Shown here: positions 9,064 to 17,809 of the stretch, piece after piece
Numbering within the stretch: the stretch's first letter is position 1
How the letters are laid out: each line of letters begins with the position of its first letter
Assembly (NCBI RefSeq): GCF_025685605.1
Contig: NZ_JAGTUT010000001.1
Coordinates: forward strand, 3,410,001-3,474,000
DNA from: Granulicella arctica
GTDB taxonomy: Bacteria > Acidobacteriota > Terriglobia > Terriglobales > Acidobacteriaceae
Direction: 5' to 3'
Length of the DNA stretch: 64,000 bases
The notes under the pieces: model-generated
Database searches by the model: none
What the model was told of the DNA's origin: nothing
Seen by the model: the letters and a program-made list of their open reading frames with translations, nothing else
Made by a program: the position numbers and the translations under genes

Positions 9064-9108
9064 AACAGATCGCCCATCCCCACAGGATACCGCTGCGAGA
9101 GGATGGGC
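9064..9108 (-). terminator. Terminator candidate after the M13 peptidase gene
   Basis: On the - strand GCCCATCC (9108-9101) pairs with GGATGGGC (9079-9072) across a 21-base loop and is followed by GATCTGTTTTA. It starts 25 bases after the stop of the M13 gene. The loop is long for an intrinsic terminator. Confidence 0.45.
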
Positions 9109-9132
9109 TTCTGGTTGGCGATCAGCGGTGAG

Positions 9133-11253
9133 CTACCAGACCCGACAGCTGTTCGTTGGGACCATTGCGGTGCCTTTCTTACATCCGAAGGCTTCGGAGA
9201 ATCCCGGCTGGTTGACGATCGCTCCATTGGCACGGAAGTGATCGGGCGAGTGGGGATCGGTAAGAACCCGGGCGCGGACCGACTCGGGTCGAGTGTTCTC
9301 GCACCAGTTTTGAGCCCAGCCGATGTAAAAGCGTTGTGGCGAGGTAAAGCCGTCCACCTTGGCGGCGAGGTCGACATGGTTGGTCTTAGCGCGCTCAAGA
9401 TATGCCATGTAGGCGAGCACCAGCCCGCCGTTGTCGGCAGTGTTCTCGCCGAGAGTCAGCTTGCCGTTGACCTTGATATCGTCAACTGCCGTAAAGCCGC
9501 CGTACTCGTTGACGAGGCAATCCGTGCGAGCTTCGAAGTTCTTCGTATCCTCGGGGCTCCACCAGTCACTTAGATTGCCGTGACCGTCAAACTTTTTGCC
9601 CTCGTCGTCAAAGCCGTGGGTGAGTTCGTGGCCGATCACTGCGCCGATGTGGCCGTAGTTCACGGCATCGTCAGCCTTGGGGTCATAGAAGGAGGGCTGC
9701 AGGATGCCAGCGGGAAAGTTGATGTCGTTCATGCTGGGATCGTAGTAGGCGTTCACGGTAGGAGGCGTCATACCCCATTCCGTGTGGTCGACCGGCTTGC
9801 CGATCTTTGCCAGCTGGCGGTCGTTCTCGAAGATGTTGGCGCGCTCCGTGTTGCCGACAGCGTCATCCGGCTTGATCTCAAGCGTTGAATAGTCGCGCCA
9901 TTTGTCGGGATAGCCAATCTTGTTGGCAACGAGGTGCAGCTTCTCCTTGGCGCGCACCTTGGTGGGCGCGGACATCCAGGTGAGTTGATCGATGTCGTGG
10001 TCCATCGCACCTTCGATGTCGTGGACCATCTCGAGCATCTTTGTCTTGCTGTCGCCGGCGAAGTACTGTTCAACGTAGACCTTGCCAAGAGCTTCGCCGA
10101 GTGCGGCGTTGACGGAGTTCGAGCAGCGCTTCCATTGTGCCTGCTGCTCTGGCTGACCGTTCAGGATGCGGCTGTAGAAGTCGAAGTTTTCGGCGTCGAT
10201 TCGCTTGGGTAGGTGGGTGGCGAAGGCGGTGAGCAGGTGATAGCGCATGTAGGCCTTGAGGGTCGGCATGTCGGTCGCCCGGACCTCGCGATAGAGGGCA
10301 GGGAAGAAGTCGGGCGTGGCGTTGTTGATCTCAGTGACATGGGGCGAATGAATAGCTTCCTGAAACTGGGCAAAGTTGACGCCAGACATGCTGGCTTCGA
10401 AGGTGGCGAGTGGTTGCAGGTGGTAGGTCTTCTCCGGGTCGCGCATCTCGGTGACACCCATGGAGGCCTTGGCGAGGGCAGTTTCAAGGACCATGATGGC
10501 CGTGGCATCCCTCTGAGCCTGATCGGGAGCGGAGCCGGCAAGGGTAAGCATCTTGGCAACGTGGGCTACGTACTGCTCGCGGAGCTTGATGTCTTTCTCA
10601 CCAGTGCGGAGATAGTAGTCTTTTTCGGGCATACCGAGACCCGCCTGGGAGGCGATGGCGATCTGCTTGGTGGAGTCCTTCAAGTCCTGCTGTTCGCCGT
10701 AGCCAAAGAAGACGTCGACGCCCATGCGCTGTAGTTTGCCGATGAGGGTGGGCAGGCCAAGCTTGCCGCGCGTACCGTCATTGAGGCCGTTGATCTCCGT
10801 GAGGAGCGGCTGGATCGGTGCAAGGTCCTTCTGCTCGATCAGCGAGGTGTCGACGCATGCCTTGTAATAATCGCCGATCTTTTGCTCATCCGGGGAGCGG
10901 CTCGCACCGCCCGCTGCCTCTTTGGTAAGAATGCCGTTGAGGGACTGGGTGTTGACGTTGAAGAGGGCGTAGAACTGGTCAACACCGGCCTGATCGGCTG
11001 GAATGGGATGGTTCGCGGCGAACTTGCCACAGGCGAACTTGTAGAAGTCGTTGCAGGGGTCGGCGGTGGTATCGAGGCTTGAGGTGTCAAAAGCAGGAAC
11101 CGGGAGGTAGACCTGGGTGGCTCCGGGTGTGGGCGCAGGAGTTTGCTGAGCGAAGAGCGACGCACCTATTCCCGATACAAGTACTGCTGCTACTCCGAGC
11201 GCCAGTCGCTTGCCTGCACCACGGTTCGTTGAACATCTGTCCTCACGCTTCAT
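9133..11253 (-). CDS. Secreted M13 family zinc metalloendopeptidase (neprilysin/PepO-like)
   Basis: 706 residues from ATG 11253, which has GGAGGAG about 8 bases upstream; a longer in-frame start (11298) lacks this site. An N-terminal basic stretch and hydrophobic segment (RLALGVAAVLVSGIGASLFA) give a signal peptide. The M13 N-domain opens with DPCNDFYKFACGKF. The catalytic domain has the zinc motif HELTH (in IGHELTHGFDDEG), the third ligand in GENTADNGG, and the conserved NAYYDPSMNDINFPAGILQPPF-like region. The C-terminal Cys-x-x-Trp (CRVW) is also typical. Such enzymes cut oligopeptides in the periplasm or outside the cell. Acidobacteria often carry several copies. Confidence 0.95.
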   Translation of the reverse strand: MKREDRCSTNRGAGKRLALGVAAVLVSGIGASLFAQQTPAPTPGATQVYLPVPAFDTSSLDTTADPCNDFYKFACGKFAANHPIPADQAGVDQFYALFNVNTQSLNGILTKEAAGGASRSPDEQKIGDYYKACVDTSLIEQKDLAPIQPLLTEINGLNDGTRGKLGLPTLIGKLQRMGVDVFFGYGEQQDLKDSTKQIAIASQAGLGMPEKDYYLRTGEKDIKLREQYVAHVAKMLTLAGSAPDQAQRDATAIMVLETALAKASMGVTEMRDPEKTYHLQPLATFEASMSGVNFAQFQEAIHSPHVTEINNATPDFFPALYREVRATDMPTLKAYMRYHLLTAFATHLPKRIDAENFDFYSRILNGQPEQQAQWKRCSNSVNAALGEALGKVYVEQYFAGDSKTKMLEMVHDIEGAMDHDIDQLTWMSAPTKVRAKEKLHLVANKIGYPDKWRDYSTLEIKPDDAVGNTERANIFENDRQLAKIGKPVDHTEWGMTPPTVNAYYDPSMNDINFPAGILQPSFYDPKADDAVNYGHIGAVIGHELTHGFDDEGKKFDGHGNLSDWWSPEDTKNFEARTDCLVNEYGGFTAVDDIKVNGKLTLGENTADNGGLVLAYMAYLERAKTNHVDLAAKVDGFTSPQRFYIGWAQNWCENTRPESVRARVLTDPHSPDHFRANGAIVNQPGFSEAFGCKKGTAMVPTNSCRVW

Positions 11254-11396
11254 TTGTCCGTCTCCTCCAGATTTCATTTCAGTTTGGTCTTGCGTCAAAC
11301 TCGGTGCGGGACGCTTTGCGAGACTTCACCGTCTGTGAAAGAGTGGAGGCTAGCAAATCGCAATTCCGTAACTTTGTACGATACGCGCATCAGACC

Positions 11397-12914
11397 ATGT
11401 CTGTTCCAAGCATTCTTCCGGCGTTTCGTCACATCCTCCTCGCGCTGATGTTTGTGCCTGTGAGCACCTTCTCCCATGCGAAGGCACCGGAGCCGCCGCA
11501 GCGCCTCGCACTGCAGGCGATGGGCTTTCAGCCGCCCGGAGCGGGAGCGATGGCGACGAGCGGAAATAGCATAACGGTCCATTTCATCGACGATCAGCAC
11601 CTTCTGGTGACCTTTGCCGTACGTCGGCTGATGAAACGGCTGCCCGATGATCCGCCGGACGATCAGGATCGGACGATCGAAGCGGTTGTGGTGCATCTGC
11701 CATCGGGCAAGGTGCTGGCCCGCACAAGTTGGCGGCTGCATGACAACGCACAGTACCTCTGGAACCTGGGGCATGGGCGCTTCCTGCTGCGGATGCGGGA
11801 TACCCTCACAACCTTTGTACCGCTCGAAAACCTGGAGCATGAGGAGGCGTTTGTAGAGCAGCCATTCCTTGCGTCGAGCCGGAGGTTGGCAGCCATTATC
11901 CTGTCGCCGGATCGGGATTTGATCACGGTCGAAACGATCGAGAAGCCTGCAGTCACGGCAGGGGATTCGTCAGCAACTGTACTGAATTCACCTGACTCGG
12001 GCAGGGCGCAGCTAAACTTTTACAGGATTGTCGAGCCAGTTCAGCCGGTGGACAGGGTGATCGTCCAGAGTGCCGGAGTAGCCACGGCGGCGGGATTGGT
12101 GAACCTATCCATTACGTCGGCTGGCTATATTGAGGTGCTGAAGGAGAGTGCGACGCGGTGGCTGTTCGACTTTGATCCCTACGTCGGCAAGTATGTGGAG
12201 CTTTCGCCAGTGGATTCAAGCTGCCGCCCACGTCCAGTCTTTGTGAGTGCGAGCGAATTTGTGGCGTTTGGCTGCAGGGGCGGAGACGACAAGCTGATGC
12301 TCGGCGGATTCAATATGCGCGGCGAACAGATGTGGCAACAGAACTTCACGGAGACTCACGCCTTCCCGAACTTTGCGTTAGCGCCAAAGGCCGGACGATT
12401 CGCATTGAGCCGGAATCTTGTCGCGTCCGGGTCGGGAATCACGGCGGACTTTGCCCCGTCCGCCTTCACGACGCAGGAGATCCGTGTCTACCAGACCTAT
12501 AACGGGAAACAACTGCTCCAATTGCAGACGACGCCAGTGCAGCGCGCCGGGCAGAACTACGACCTGTCGCCGGATGGCTTGCGGCTGGCCGTGATTCGGG
12601 ATCGTGCGGTCGAGATCTATCACTTGCCTCCACTGGTCGGAGCGGACGAGGCGGCTATCCGGGCAGCGAAGGCGCTTGAGCCTGCCGACGTGAGTGCCAG
12701 CGTCAACCTGATGTCTCACGCGAAAGGTCCGGCCGCAGGAAAGACGGTTGCTACAGAGCCTGCAGCCTCGGTTCCACCGCCTCCAACGTTTGCTGCACCC
12801 CAGCCAACAGCGGCTGCTCCGATAGTGAACGGCGACGAGCCTGCAACAGAGCGACGCAAACCGCCTACTCTGTATACTCTGCCGACGGACAAGCCGGAAG
12901 AGAGGCCGCACTAA
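11397..12914 (+). CDS. Secreted beta-propeller-like protein of unknown function
   Basis: 505 residues from ATG 11397; the longer open frame overlaps the divergent M13 gene and is not coding-like. The start gives a signal peptide (FRHILLALMFVPVSTFSHA). The body has repeated strand-turn-strand stretches such as VHLPSGKVLARTSW, FDFDPYVGKYVELSP and YDLSPDGLRLAVIRDRAVEIY, suggesting a WD40/YVTN-type propeller. The last 90 residues are a low-complexity Ala/Pro-rich tail. I recognise no catalytic motif. Divergently arranged with the M13 peptidase across 143 bases. Confidence 0.75.
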   Translation: MSVPSILPAFRHILLALMFVPVSTFSHAKAPEPPQRLALQAMGFQPPGAGAMATSGNSITVHFIDDQHLLVTFAVRRLMKRLPDDPPDDQDRTIEAVVVHLPSGKVLARTSWRLHDNAQYLWNLGHGRFLLRMRDTLTTFVPLENLEHEEAFVEQPFLASSRRLAAIILSPDRDLITVETIEKPAVTAGDSSATVLNSPDSGRAQLNFYRIVEPVQPVDRVIVQSAGVATAAGLVNLSITSAGYIEVLKESATRWLFDFDPYVGKYVELSPVDSSCRPRPVFVSASEFVAFGCRGGDDKLMLGGFNMRGEQMWQQNFTETHAFPNFALAPKAGRFALSRNLVASGSGITADFAPSAFTTQEIRVYQTYNGKQLLQLQTTPVQRAGQNYDLSPDGLRLAVIRDRAVEIYHLPPLVGADEAAIRAAKALEPADVSASVNLMSHAKGPAAGKTVATEPAASVPPPPTFAAPQPTAAAPIVNGDEPATERRKPPTLYTLPTDKPEERPH

Positions 12915-12941
12915 AAAGCCGACCCAGGTGTCCGGGTCGGC
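12912..12941 (-). terminator. Intrinsic terminator of rpsT
   Basis: GCCGACCC (12918-12925) and GGGTCGGC (12934-12941) form an 8-bp perfect stem with an AGGTGTCC loop. Read on the - strand it is followed by TTTTTAG, the pattern of a rho-independent terminator, 31 bases after the rpsT stop. On the + strand it also closes the transcript of the propeller-like gene. Confidence 0.8.
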
Positions 12942-12972
12942 CTTTGAAGCTTTGTTCGAATGAGGCGAAGAC

Positions 12973-13251
12973 CTAGGCGGCCTTGGCGACGACAACGGCC
13001 TTGACGCGAGCGTTAAGGCGGGACTTGTAACGGCTGGCGGTGTTTTTGTGGAGAATGCCCTTCTGGACGCTCTTATCGAGAACGGAGACGGTCGCGCGGT
13101 ACTGCTCAGTGACAACTTTGCTGTCACCCTTGGCAATGGCCTCACGCAGAGTGCGAAGAATGCCGCGCAGCTTGCTCTTGTTGGCGCGATTTACCGCGGT
13201 CTTTACCACTGTCTGACGTGCGCGCTTCAACGAGGAAACATGATTTGCCAT
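12973..13251 (-). CDS. rpsT: 30S ribosomal protein S20
   Basis: 92 residues starting [20 protein letters not shown], the normal S20 start, which fixes ATG 13251 rather than the longer frame. The protein is a three-helix, very basic bundle that binds 16S rRNA; the conserved C-terminal [17 protein letters not shown] is present. Monocistronic, with its own terminator. Its leader and promoter should lie in 13252-13460, where I could not assign -35/-10 elements with confidence. Confidence 0.97.
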   Translation of the reverse strand: MANHVSSLKRARQTVVKTAVNRANKSKLRGILRTLREAIAKGDSKVVTEQYRATVSVLDKSVQKGILHKNTASRYKSRLNARVKAVVVAKAA

Positions 13252-13467
13252 TGCTGAACTCTCTTCTCTAAGCCGGTTGTGCCGGGAATTGGATGCAGGC
13301 CAGAAAGCTGGTTCAGACACAGCCCAACTGAACTAAGACATAAAAGTCGAGGTCACAGCCCGCCGCATACCCTGCAACCTCAAGTGTACGGAAGCTCCGG
13401 GGATGGGTCAACTGTAATGTCGCAGACCTGTTGCAATCCCGTCGCATTCCGTTTGCCAAAAATTCGC

Positions 13468-13496
13468 TTGACGCTGGTCCTTTGACGTTCTAACCT
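13468..13496 (+). promoter_or_regulatory. Sigma-70-type promoter candidate for the phoH group
   Basis: TTGACG at 13468-13473 and TAACCT at 13491-13496 with a 17-base spacer, 165 bases before the phoH start. It lies in the 409-base region 13252-13660 between divergent rpsT and phoH, which otherwise holds no recognisable gene. The long untranslated leader shows no obvious structure. Confidence 0.5.
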
Positions 13497-13660
13497 TCGC
13501 TCATCTTCGACACCTTGGCACGACTCGCCAACCCGGTCGCAGTCACCCAACGCCTCCCGGCGCTGCGGTCCAGTCTCCCTCGCCACATCCTGATCGACAA
13601 CCCCACAAGCGACACTCACATCGCACTATCAGCTTTCCCTGACGGAGGTCAGATCCTTAC

Positions 13661-14698
13661 TTGATCAAAAAATCGCTCGAAATCACCACCGGTATTGAGC
13701 CCCTGTACGGGACCCGCGACGAAAATCTCCGCTTGATGGAAGACAGCCTCAAGGTCACCATCGATCTCCGTTCCGATTCCATACAGGTCACCGGTCAGCC
13801 CGAGGCGGTCGCCCGCGTCGAGCGAATCTTTGGCGACTTCGAAGCGCTCCGCAAAGGCGGGGTTCATCCCCACAACGGCGAATTGAACGCCATGCTGAAG
13901 CTGGTGGTTGCTGACCCTGCCGTCAGCCTTAAGTCGCTGATGGATTCAGGTAAGCAGCGTTCGGTCGGCGTAAAGCGGGTTGTGCAGCCGCGCTCGCCAA
14001 ACCAACGGAAGTATGTCGAGGCGATCGAGCAAAACGACATGGTCTTCGGGCTCGGGCCAGCAGGAACAGGTAAGACCTACCTTGCTGTAGCCATGGCAGT
14101 CTCCGCGCTGATGGCAAAGAAGGTAAGCCGCATTATCCTCGTTCGTCCAGCCGTAGAAGCTGGTGAGCGGCTTGGCTTCCTGCCGGGCTCGTTGCAGGAG
14201 AAGGTCGATCCGTATCTGCGGCCTCTCTACGACGCGCTCTACGACCTGATGGACCAGGAAAAGGTCGACAAACTCCTGGAACGTAACGTGATCGAGGTTG
14301 CGCCACTGGCGTTCATGCGTGGCCGAACGCTCTCTGACGCCTTCATCATCATGGACGAGGCGCAGAACACGACGAACGAGCAGATGAAGATGTTCGTGAC
14401 GCGGCTCGGAAACAACTCGCGGGCGGTGATCACGGGCGATCTGACGCAGATCGATCTGCCTAACCCGAAGAAGTCTGGACTGTTCGAAGCGCTGAACGTT
14501 CTGGATGGCGTCGAGGGAATCAAGTTTTGTCACTTCGACGATGTGGATGTCGTCCGACATCATCTTGTCCAGCGAATTGTTCGCGCCTACGACAGCTATG
14601 GGCGTGCCCAGCATCAGCAACAGTTGCCACTGGCGATTGGAGAAACAGAGCTTCCCGGAGTAGCACCCTCAGTCAAGCCGGTAGCGAAAACTCAATAG
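13661..14698 (+). CDS. PhoH family ATPase (YbeZ type)
   Basis: 345 residues from TTG 13661; GGAGG at 13644-13648 is 12 bases away, a little far. An N-terminal KH-like segment (VTIDLRSDSIQVTGQPEAVARVERI) precedes the PhoH ATPase domain with Walker A GPAGTGKT, and a DEAQN Walker B in FIIMDEAQNTT. SRAVITGDLTQIDLP is the family signature. YbeZ works with the endonuclease YbeY and Era in ribosome maturation and quality control, and ybeY and era follow here. A strong hairpin terminator separates phoH from ybeY, so the downstream genes are partly uncoupled. Confidence 0.92.
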   Translation: MIKKSLEITTGIEPLYGTRDENLRLMEDSLKVTIDLRSDSIQVTGQPEAVARVERIFGDFEALRKGGVHPHNGELNAMLKLVVADPAVSLKSLMDSGKQRSVGVKRVVQPRSPNQRKYVEAIEQNDMVFGLGPAGTGKTYLAVAMAVSALMAKKVSRIILVRPAVEAGERLGFLPGSLQEKVDPYLRPLYDALYDLMDQEKVDKLLERNVIEVAPLAFMRGRTLSDAFIIMDEAQNTTNEQMKMFVTRLGNNSRAVITGDLTQIDLPNPKKSGLFEALNVLDGVEGIKFCHFDDVDVVRHHLVQRIVRAYDSYGRAQHQQQLPLAIGETELPGVAPSVKPVAKTQ

Positions 14699-14722
14699 GC
14701 GCGGCAATGATGCGATATCATG

Positions 14723-14756
14723 GCAACAGAGGGCTCCACGGCCCTCTGTTGCTTTT
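14723..14756 (+). terminator. Strong intrinsic terminator between phoH and ybeY
   Basis: GCAACAGAGGGC (14723-14734) and GCCCTCTGTTGC (14741-14752) form a perfect 12-bp stem with a TCCACG loop, followed by TTTT. It starts 25 bases after the phoH stop and 55 bases before ybeY. Confidence 0.8.
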
Positions 14757-14777
14757 GCCGTCACGTTCTTATCCACG

Positions 14778-15269
14778 ATGATCACCATCGAACCCCCAAG
14801 TACATCCACCATCCCGGCGTCTGCGCTCTCTAAGTCGGGGCTCACGCGCTTCCTGAATCGTGCTCGTTTGGCGATAGGCCTGGTGGGTGACGTCGAGGTG
14901 CTGCTTGCCGACGACGCGACGCTGAAGCGCCTGAACCGGGCATATCGCGGGAAGAACAAGGCTACCGATGTTCTGAGCTTTCCTGCAGCTTACAACGAGT
15001 TTGGAGGCGAAGAGCAGACAGCAGGTGACCTGGCGATCTCACTTGAAACAGCGGCCAGGCAGGCTGAGGCGTACGGGCACAGTCTGCGCGATGAGGTGCG
15101 AATTCTGCTGCTGCACGGTCTGCTGCATCTGCATGGTCTGGATCACGAAGTAGATCAGGGTGAGATGGCCGCGCGTGAGGCGCTTCTGCGAAAAGAACTT
15201 CGATTACCCGATGGTTTGATCGGCAGGGTGTCCGATACACCGAAACCATCGCGTAGGACGAAGGCATGA
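14778..15269 (+). CDS. ybeY: rRNA maturation endoribonuclease YbeY
   Basis: 163 residues with the zinc-binding family signature HGLLHLHGLDH followed by an acidic residue, where three histidines bind the metal. The upstream part (EVLLADDATLKRLNRAYRGKNKATDVLSFP) is the conserved body. YbeY matures the 16S rRNA 3' end and takes part in 70S quality control. The stop overlaps the start of the CBS-domain gene by four bases (ATGA), so the two are translationally coupled. Confidence 0.96.
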   Translation: MITIEPPSTSTIPASALSKSGLTRFLNRARLAIGLVGDVEVLLADDATLKRLNRAYRGKNKATDVLSFPAAYNEFGGEEQTAGDLAISLETAARQAEAYGHSLRDEVRILLLHGLLHLHGLDHEVDQGEMAAREALLRKELRLPDGLIGRVSDTPKPSRRTKA

Positions 15270-16666
15270 TTCCGGTCTTTGGCTTATCACTGGTTGCGTT
15301 GCTTGCCATTCTGACCCTGGCTGCATACGTCGATCGCGTGTACTCCGAGATGGGCAAGTTTCTCGCCCGCGAATACCAGGACAATATCGATGCCTGGGAG
15401 CAGGTGGTGGAGCCTCGGCTCAGGCTTGGGCGAGAGTCGGTTGCCCTATCCGCTTCGGTGCTGCGGCAACTCTCACTCGCTGCAATTGCGCTTCTTTCCG
15501 GGTTGAGGCTCTATAGCTACCCCGTGCTCGCTCCGGGGCTGGCAGTCGCGCCGAGTGTATCGGAGGTCCTGCGAACAGCATTCGAGCTGATCCTCCTGAT
15601 CCTGCTGTTTGACCGGCTGGTGCCACAGATTCTCTTCACGCGGACACGTGGTTTGTGGATCGCCAAGATTCTGTACCTGCTCGAGGCGTTGTTCTACCTC
15701 ATTCTTCCGGTCACGCTGCTGCTTGGCCTGCTTCTTTCAATCGCCGCTCTGGCCGAGCCTGAAGATGCTGAGGAAGAGGAGCATCCTTCAGAGGCGATGG
15801 ATGCGCTGCTTGAGGCAGGGGAAGAAGAGGGCATTCTCGAGGAGTCGGATCGTGAACTTGTACGGTCGGTTGTGGAGTTCGGCGACAAGGTGGTGCGTGA
15901 GGTGATGACTCCGCGACCAGAGATCTTCGCTGTAGCCGGCACCATGACGCTGCAGGAGTTCACGGCGCAGTTGGACGAGCACCCCTTCTCGCGCGTCCCG
16001 GTCTATTCGGATTCGCTCGATCACATTACTGGTATCGCCTTCGCACACGATCTGCTTCAGATCCTCGATACGGATGCGATGACCGTCACTGTAGCTGAGT
16101 TGCAACGCCCCGCGGCGTTCGTACCTGAGCCTAAAAAAGTGGCGGAGCTGTTGCGCGAGATGCAGCGCGAGAAGCAGCACATGCGCGTCGTCATCGACGA
16201 GTATGGTGGAGTCGCAGGGCTTGTCACCATCGAGGATTTGATCGAGGCAATAGTCGGTAACATTGCGGACGAGCATGACGACGGCGAGGAAGATGACACT
16301 CCGGCACGCGAAGCAGATGGAGCCTACACTGTCTCGGGTGGATTCGAAATCTCCCGGCTTCGTGACTTGTTTGCCGATCAGTTCGAAACGCATCGCCAAA
16401 CGCGTCCTGCGGAAGATGGCGAGCCCCATCCGGACGACGATGATGCCGACGAGCGGGATACACGCGATGACCCGACGGCATTACGCCTGCCGGAGCACTA
16501 CGAGTCGACGACGCTGGGCGGGTTGGTCTCAGAGATCGCCGGGCACATTCCGCTGCCGGGTGAAGTGGTCGAAGAGGATGGGCTGCGGATGGAGGTGCTG
16601 GCGTCTACGGACCGCCGCATCGACCGAATTCGCGTAAGCCTTTCCACTCATCCTTCGGCTGCCTGA
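15266..16666 (+). CDS. CBS-domain membrane protein (CorC/hemolysin C family)
   Basis: 466 residues. The N-terminal ~170 residues contain three to four membrane segments. A connecting acidic region (EDAEEEEHPSEAMDALLEAGEEEGIL) leads to a CBS pair starting with VREVMTPRPEIFAV and ending in VVIDEYGGVAGLVTIEDLIEAIVG. A CorC/HlyC transporter-associated domain closes the protein, interrupted by a long Asp/Glu-rich insertion (about residues 375-405). Related CorC proteins are linked to Mg2+/Co2+ efflux, and YbeX in E. coli lies in the ybeZ-ybeY operon and affects ribosome metabolism, the same order as here. Overlaps ybeY by 4 bases. Confidence 0.9.
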   Translation: MIPVFGLSLVALLAILTLAAYVDRVYSEMGKFLAREYQDNIDAWEQVVEPRLRLGRESVALSASVLRQLSLAAIALLSGLRLYSYPVLAPGLAVAPSVSEVLRTAFELILLILLFDRLVPQILFTRTRGLWIAKILYLLEALFYLILPVTLLLGLLLSIAALAEPEDAEEEEHPSEAMDALLEAGEEEGILEESDRELVRSVVEFGDKVVREVMTPRPEIFAVAGTMTLQEFTAQLDEHPFSRVPVYSDSLDHITGIAFAHDLLQILDTDAMTVTVAELQRPAAFVPEPKKVAELLREMQREKQHMRVVIDEYGGVAGLVTIEDLIEAIVGNIADEHDDGEEDDTPAREADGAYTVSGGFEISRLRDLFADQFETHRQTRPAEDGEPHPDDDDADERDTRDDPTALRLPEHYESTTLGGLVSEIAGHIPLPGEVVEEDGLRMEVLASTDRRIDRIRVSLSTHPSAA

Positions 16667-16694
16667 AGCTTCTACGAACCCCCGACAGCGCATA

Positions 16695-17798
16695 ATGGAG
16701 GAGATGCCCTTTCGCTCCGGATTCGTCTCTATCATCGGCCGCCCTAATGCGGGCAAGTCAACCTTGCTCAATGCTCTGCTCGGCCAGAAGCTCGCTATCG
16801 TCACACATAAACCCCAGACCACGCGGACTCGCATCCATGGTGTGCTTGAAGTTCCGCTCAAGAAGAAGGGCAAGGGTGAGCCGGGACATCCTGCGGCGCA
16901 AGTGGTGCTTGTCGATACTCCGGGCGTGCACAAGCCGGATACACAGCTCGATCGGCGGATGATGCAGGAGGTCCACGACGCTCTTGAATCGCGCGATGCC
17001 GTGCTCTTTATCGTAGATGTGACGCACCGGCTGCCACAGGCGGAGAAGCCTAAAGAGCAGGGTGCCCTGAAGCCCTTCACGAAGACGCGAGTCGAGCTTT
17101 CGAAGGCTGAGGACGATTTCGCGCTGTCGCTAATTAAAAAGCTGGAATGCCCGGTCATCCTGGTGTTGAACAAGATGGATGCGATTCCCCGAGCGGACCT
17201 CCTGCCCCTCATGGCTCACTGGTCGGCCCTGCACACGTTTGCGGATGTCATTCCAATCTCGGCGCGCAAGAAAGAGAATCTGGAGCTGCTCCTGGATAAG
17301 GTCGTCGGACAGTTGAAAGAAGGGCAGCGATACTTCCCGAAGCATCAGCTCACCGATCAGCCGGAGCGCTTCCTTGTTGCGGAACTCATTCGCGAAAAGA
17401 TTCTGATGCTTACAGGCGAAGAGGTTCCCTACGCGACGGCGGTAGTTATCGAGAAGTTCGAAGAGCCTGTGCCAGAGTTGACCGAGACAGGCAAGGTAAA
17501 GAAGCGAGCCGTCGGTGCGAAGTTGCCGCTAACGAAAATTTCGGCGGCCATCTATTGCGAGCGGACAGGGCAGAAGGCGATCCTGATCGGCAAGCAGGGA
17601 ACGATGCTGAAGCAGATCGGCACGGCGGCACGGAAGGATATCGAGTCGCTGCTGGGAACGCGGGTCTTCCTCGAATTGTTCGTGAAGGTGCAGGAGGAGT
17701 GGCGCAGTTCGCGAGGCTTCGTCGAAGACCTGGACTGGCGTCGTCAGCTTGAAGAAATAGCAGCCCGGCAGGCTTCGGAAGAGGGTTCTTCCGAGTAA
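16695..17798 (+). CDS. era: GTPase Era
   Basis: 367 residues against about 300 usual. G1 is GRPNAGKST (residues 15-23), G3 is DTPGVH, G4 is NKMD, G5 is SARK, and a C-terminal KH domain holds AILIGKQGTMLKQIGTAAR. Era binds the 3' end of 16S rRNA during 30S assembly. The extra length is in insertions: KKKGKGEPGHPAA before G3, a charged stretch (PKEQGALKPFTKTRVELSK) before G4, and ETGKVKKRAVGAKL in the KH region. There are two possible starts, ATG 16695 and ATG 16704; GGAGGAG lies between them and is too close to the second, so the first is kept with doubt. Confidence 0.93.
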   Translation: MEEMPFRSGFVSIIGRPNAGKSTLLNALLGQKLAIVTHKPQTTRTRIHGVLEVPLKKKGKGEPGHPAAQVVLVDTPGVHKPDTQLDRRMMQEVHDALESRDAVLFIVDVTHRLPQAEKPKEQGALKPFTKTRVELSKAEDDFALSLIKKLECPVILVLNKMDAIPRADLLPLMAHWSALHTFADVIPISARKKENLELLLDKVVGQLKEGQRYFPKHQLTDQPERFLVAELIREKILMLTGEEVPYATAVVIEKFEEPVPELTETGKVKKRAVGAKLPLTKISAAIYCERTGQKAILIGKQGTMLKQIGTAARKDIESLLGTRVFLELFVKVQEEWRSSRGFVEDLDWRRQLEEIAARQASEEGSSE

Positions 17799-17809
17799 GC
17801 TTGGAGGAC

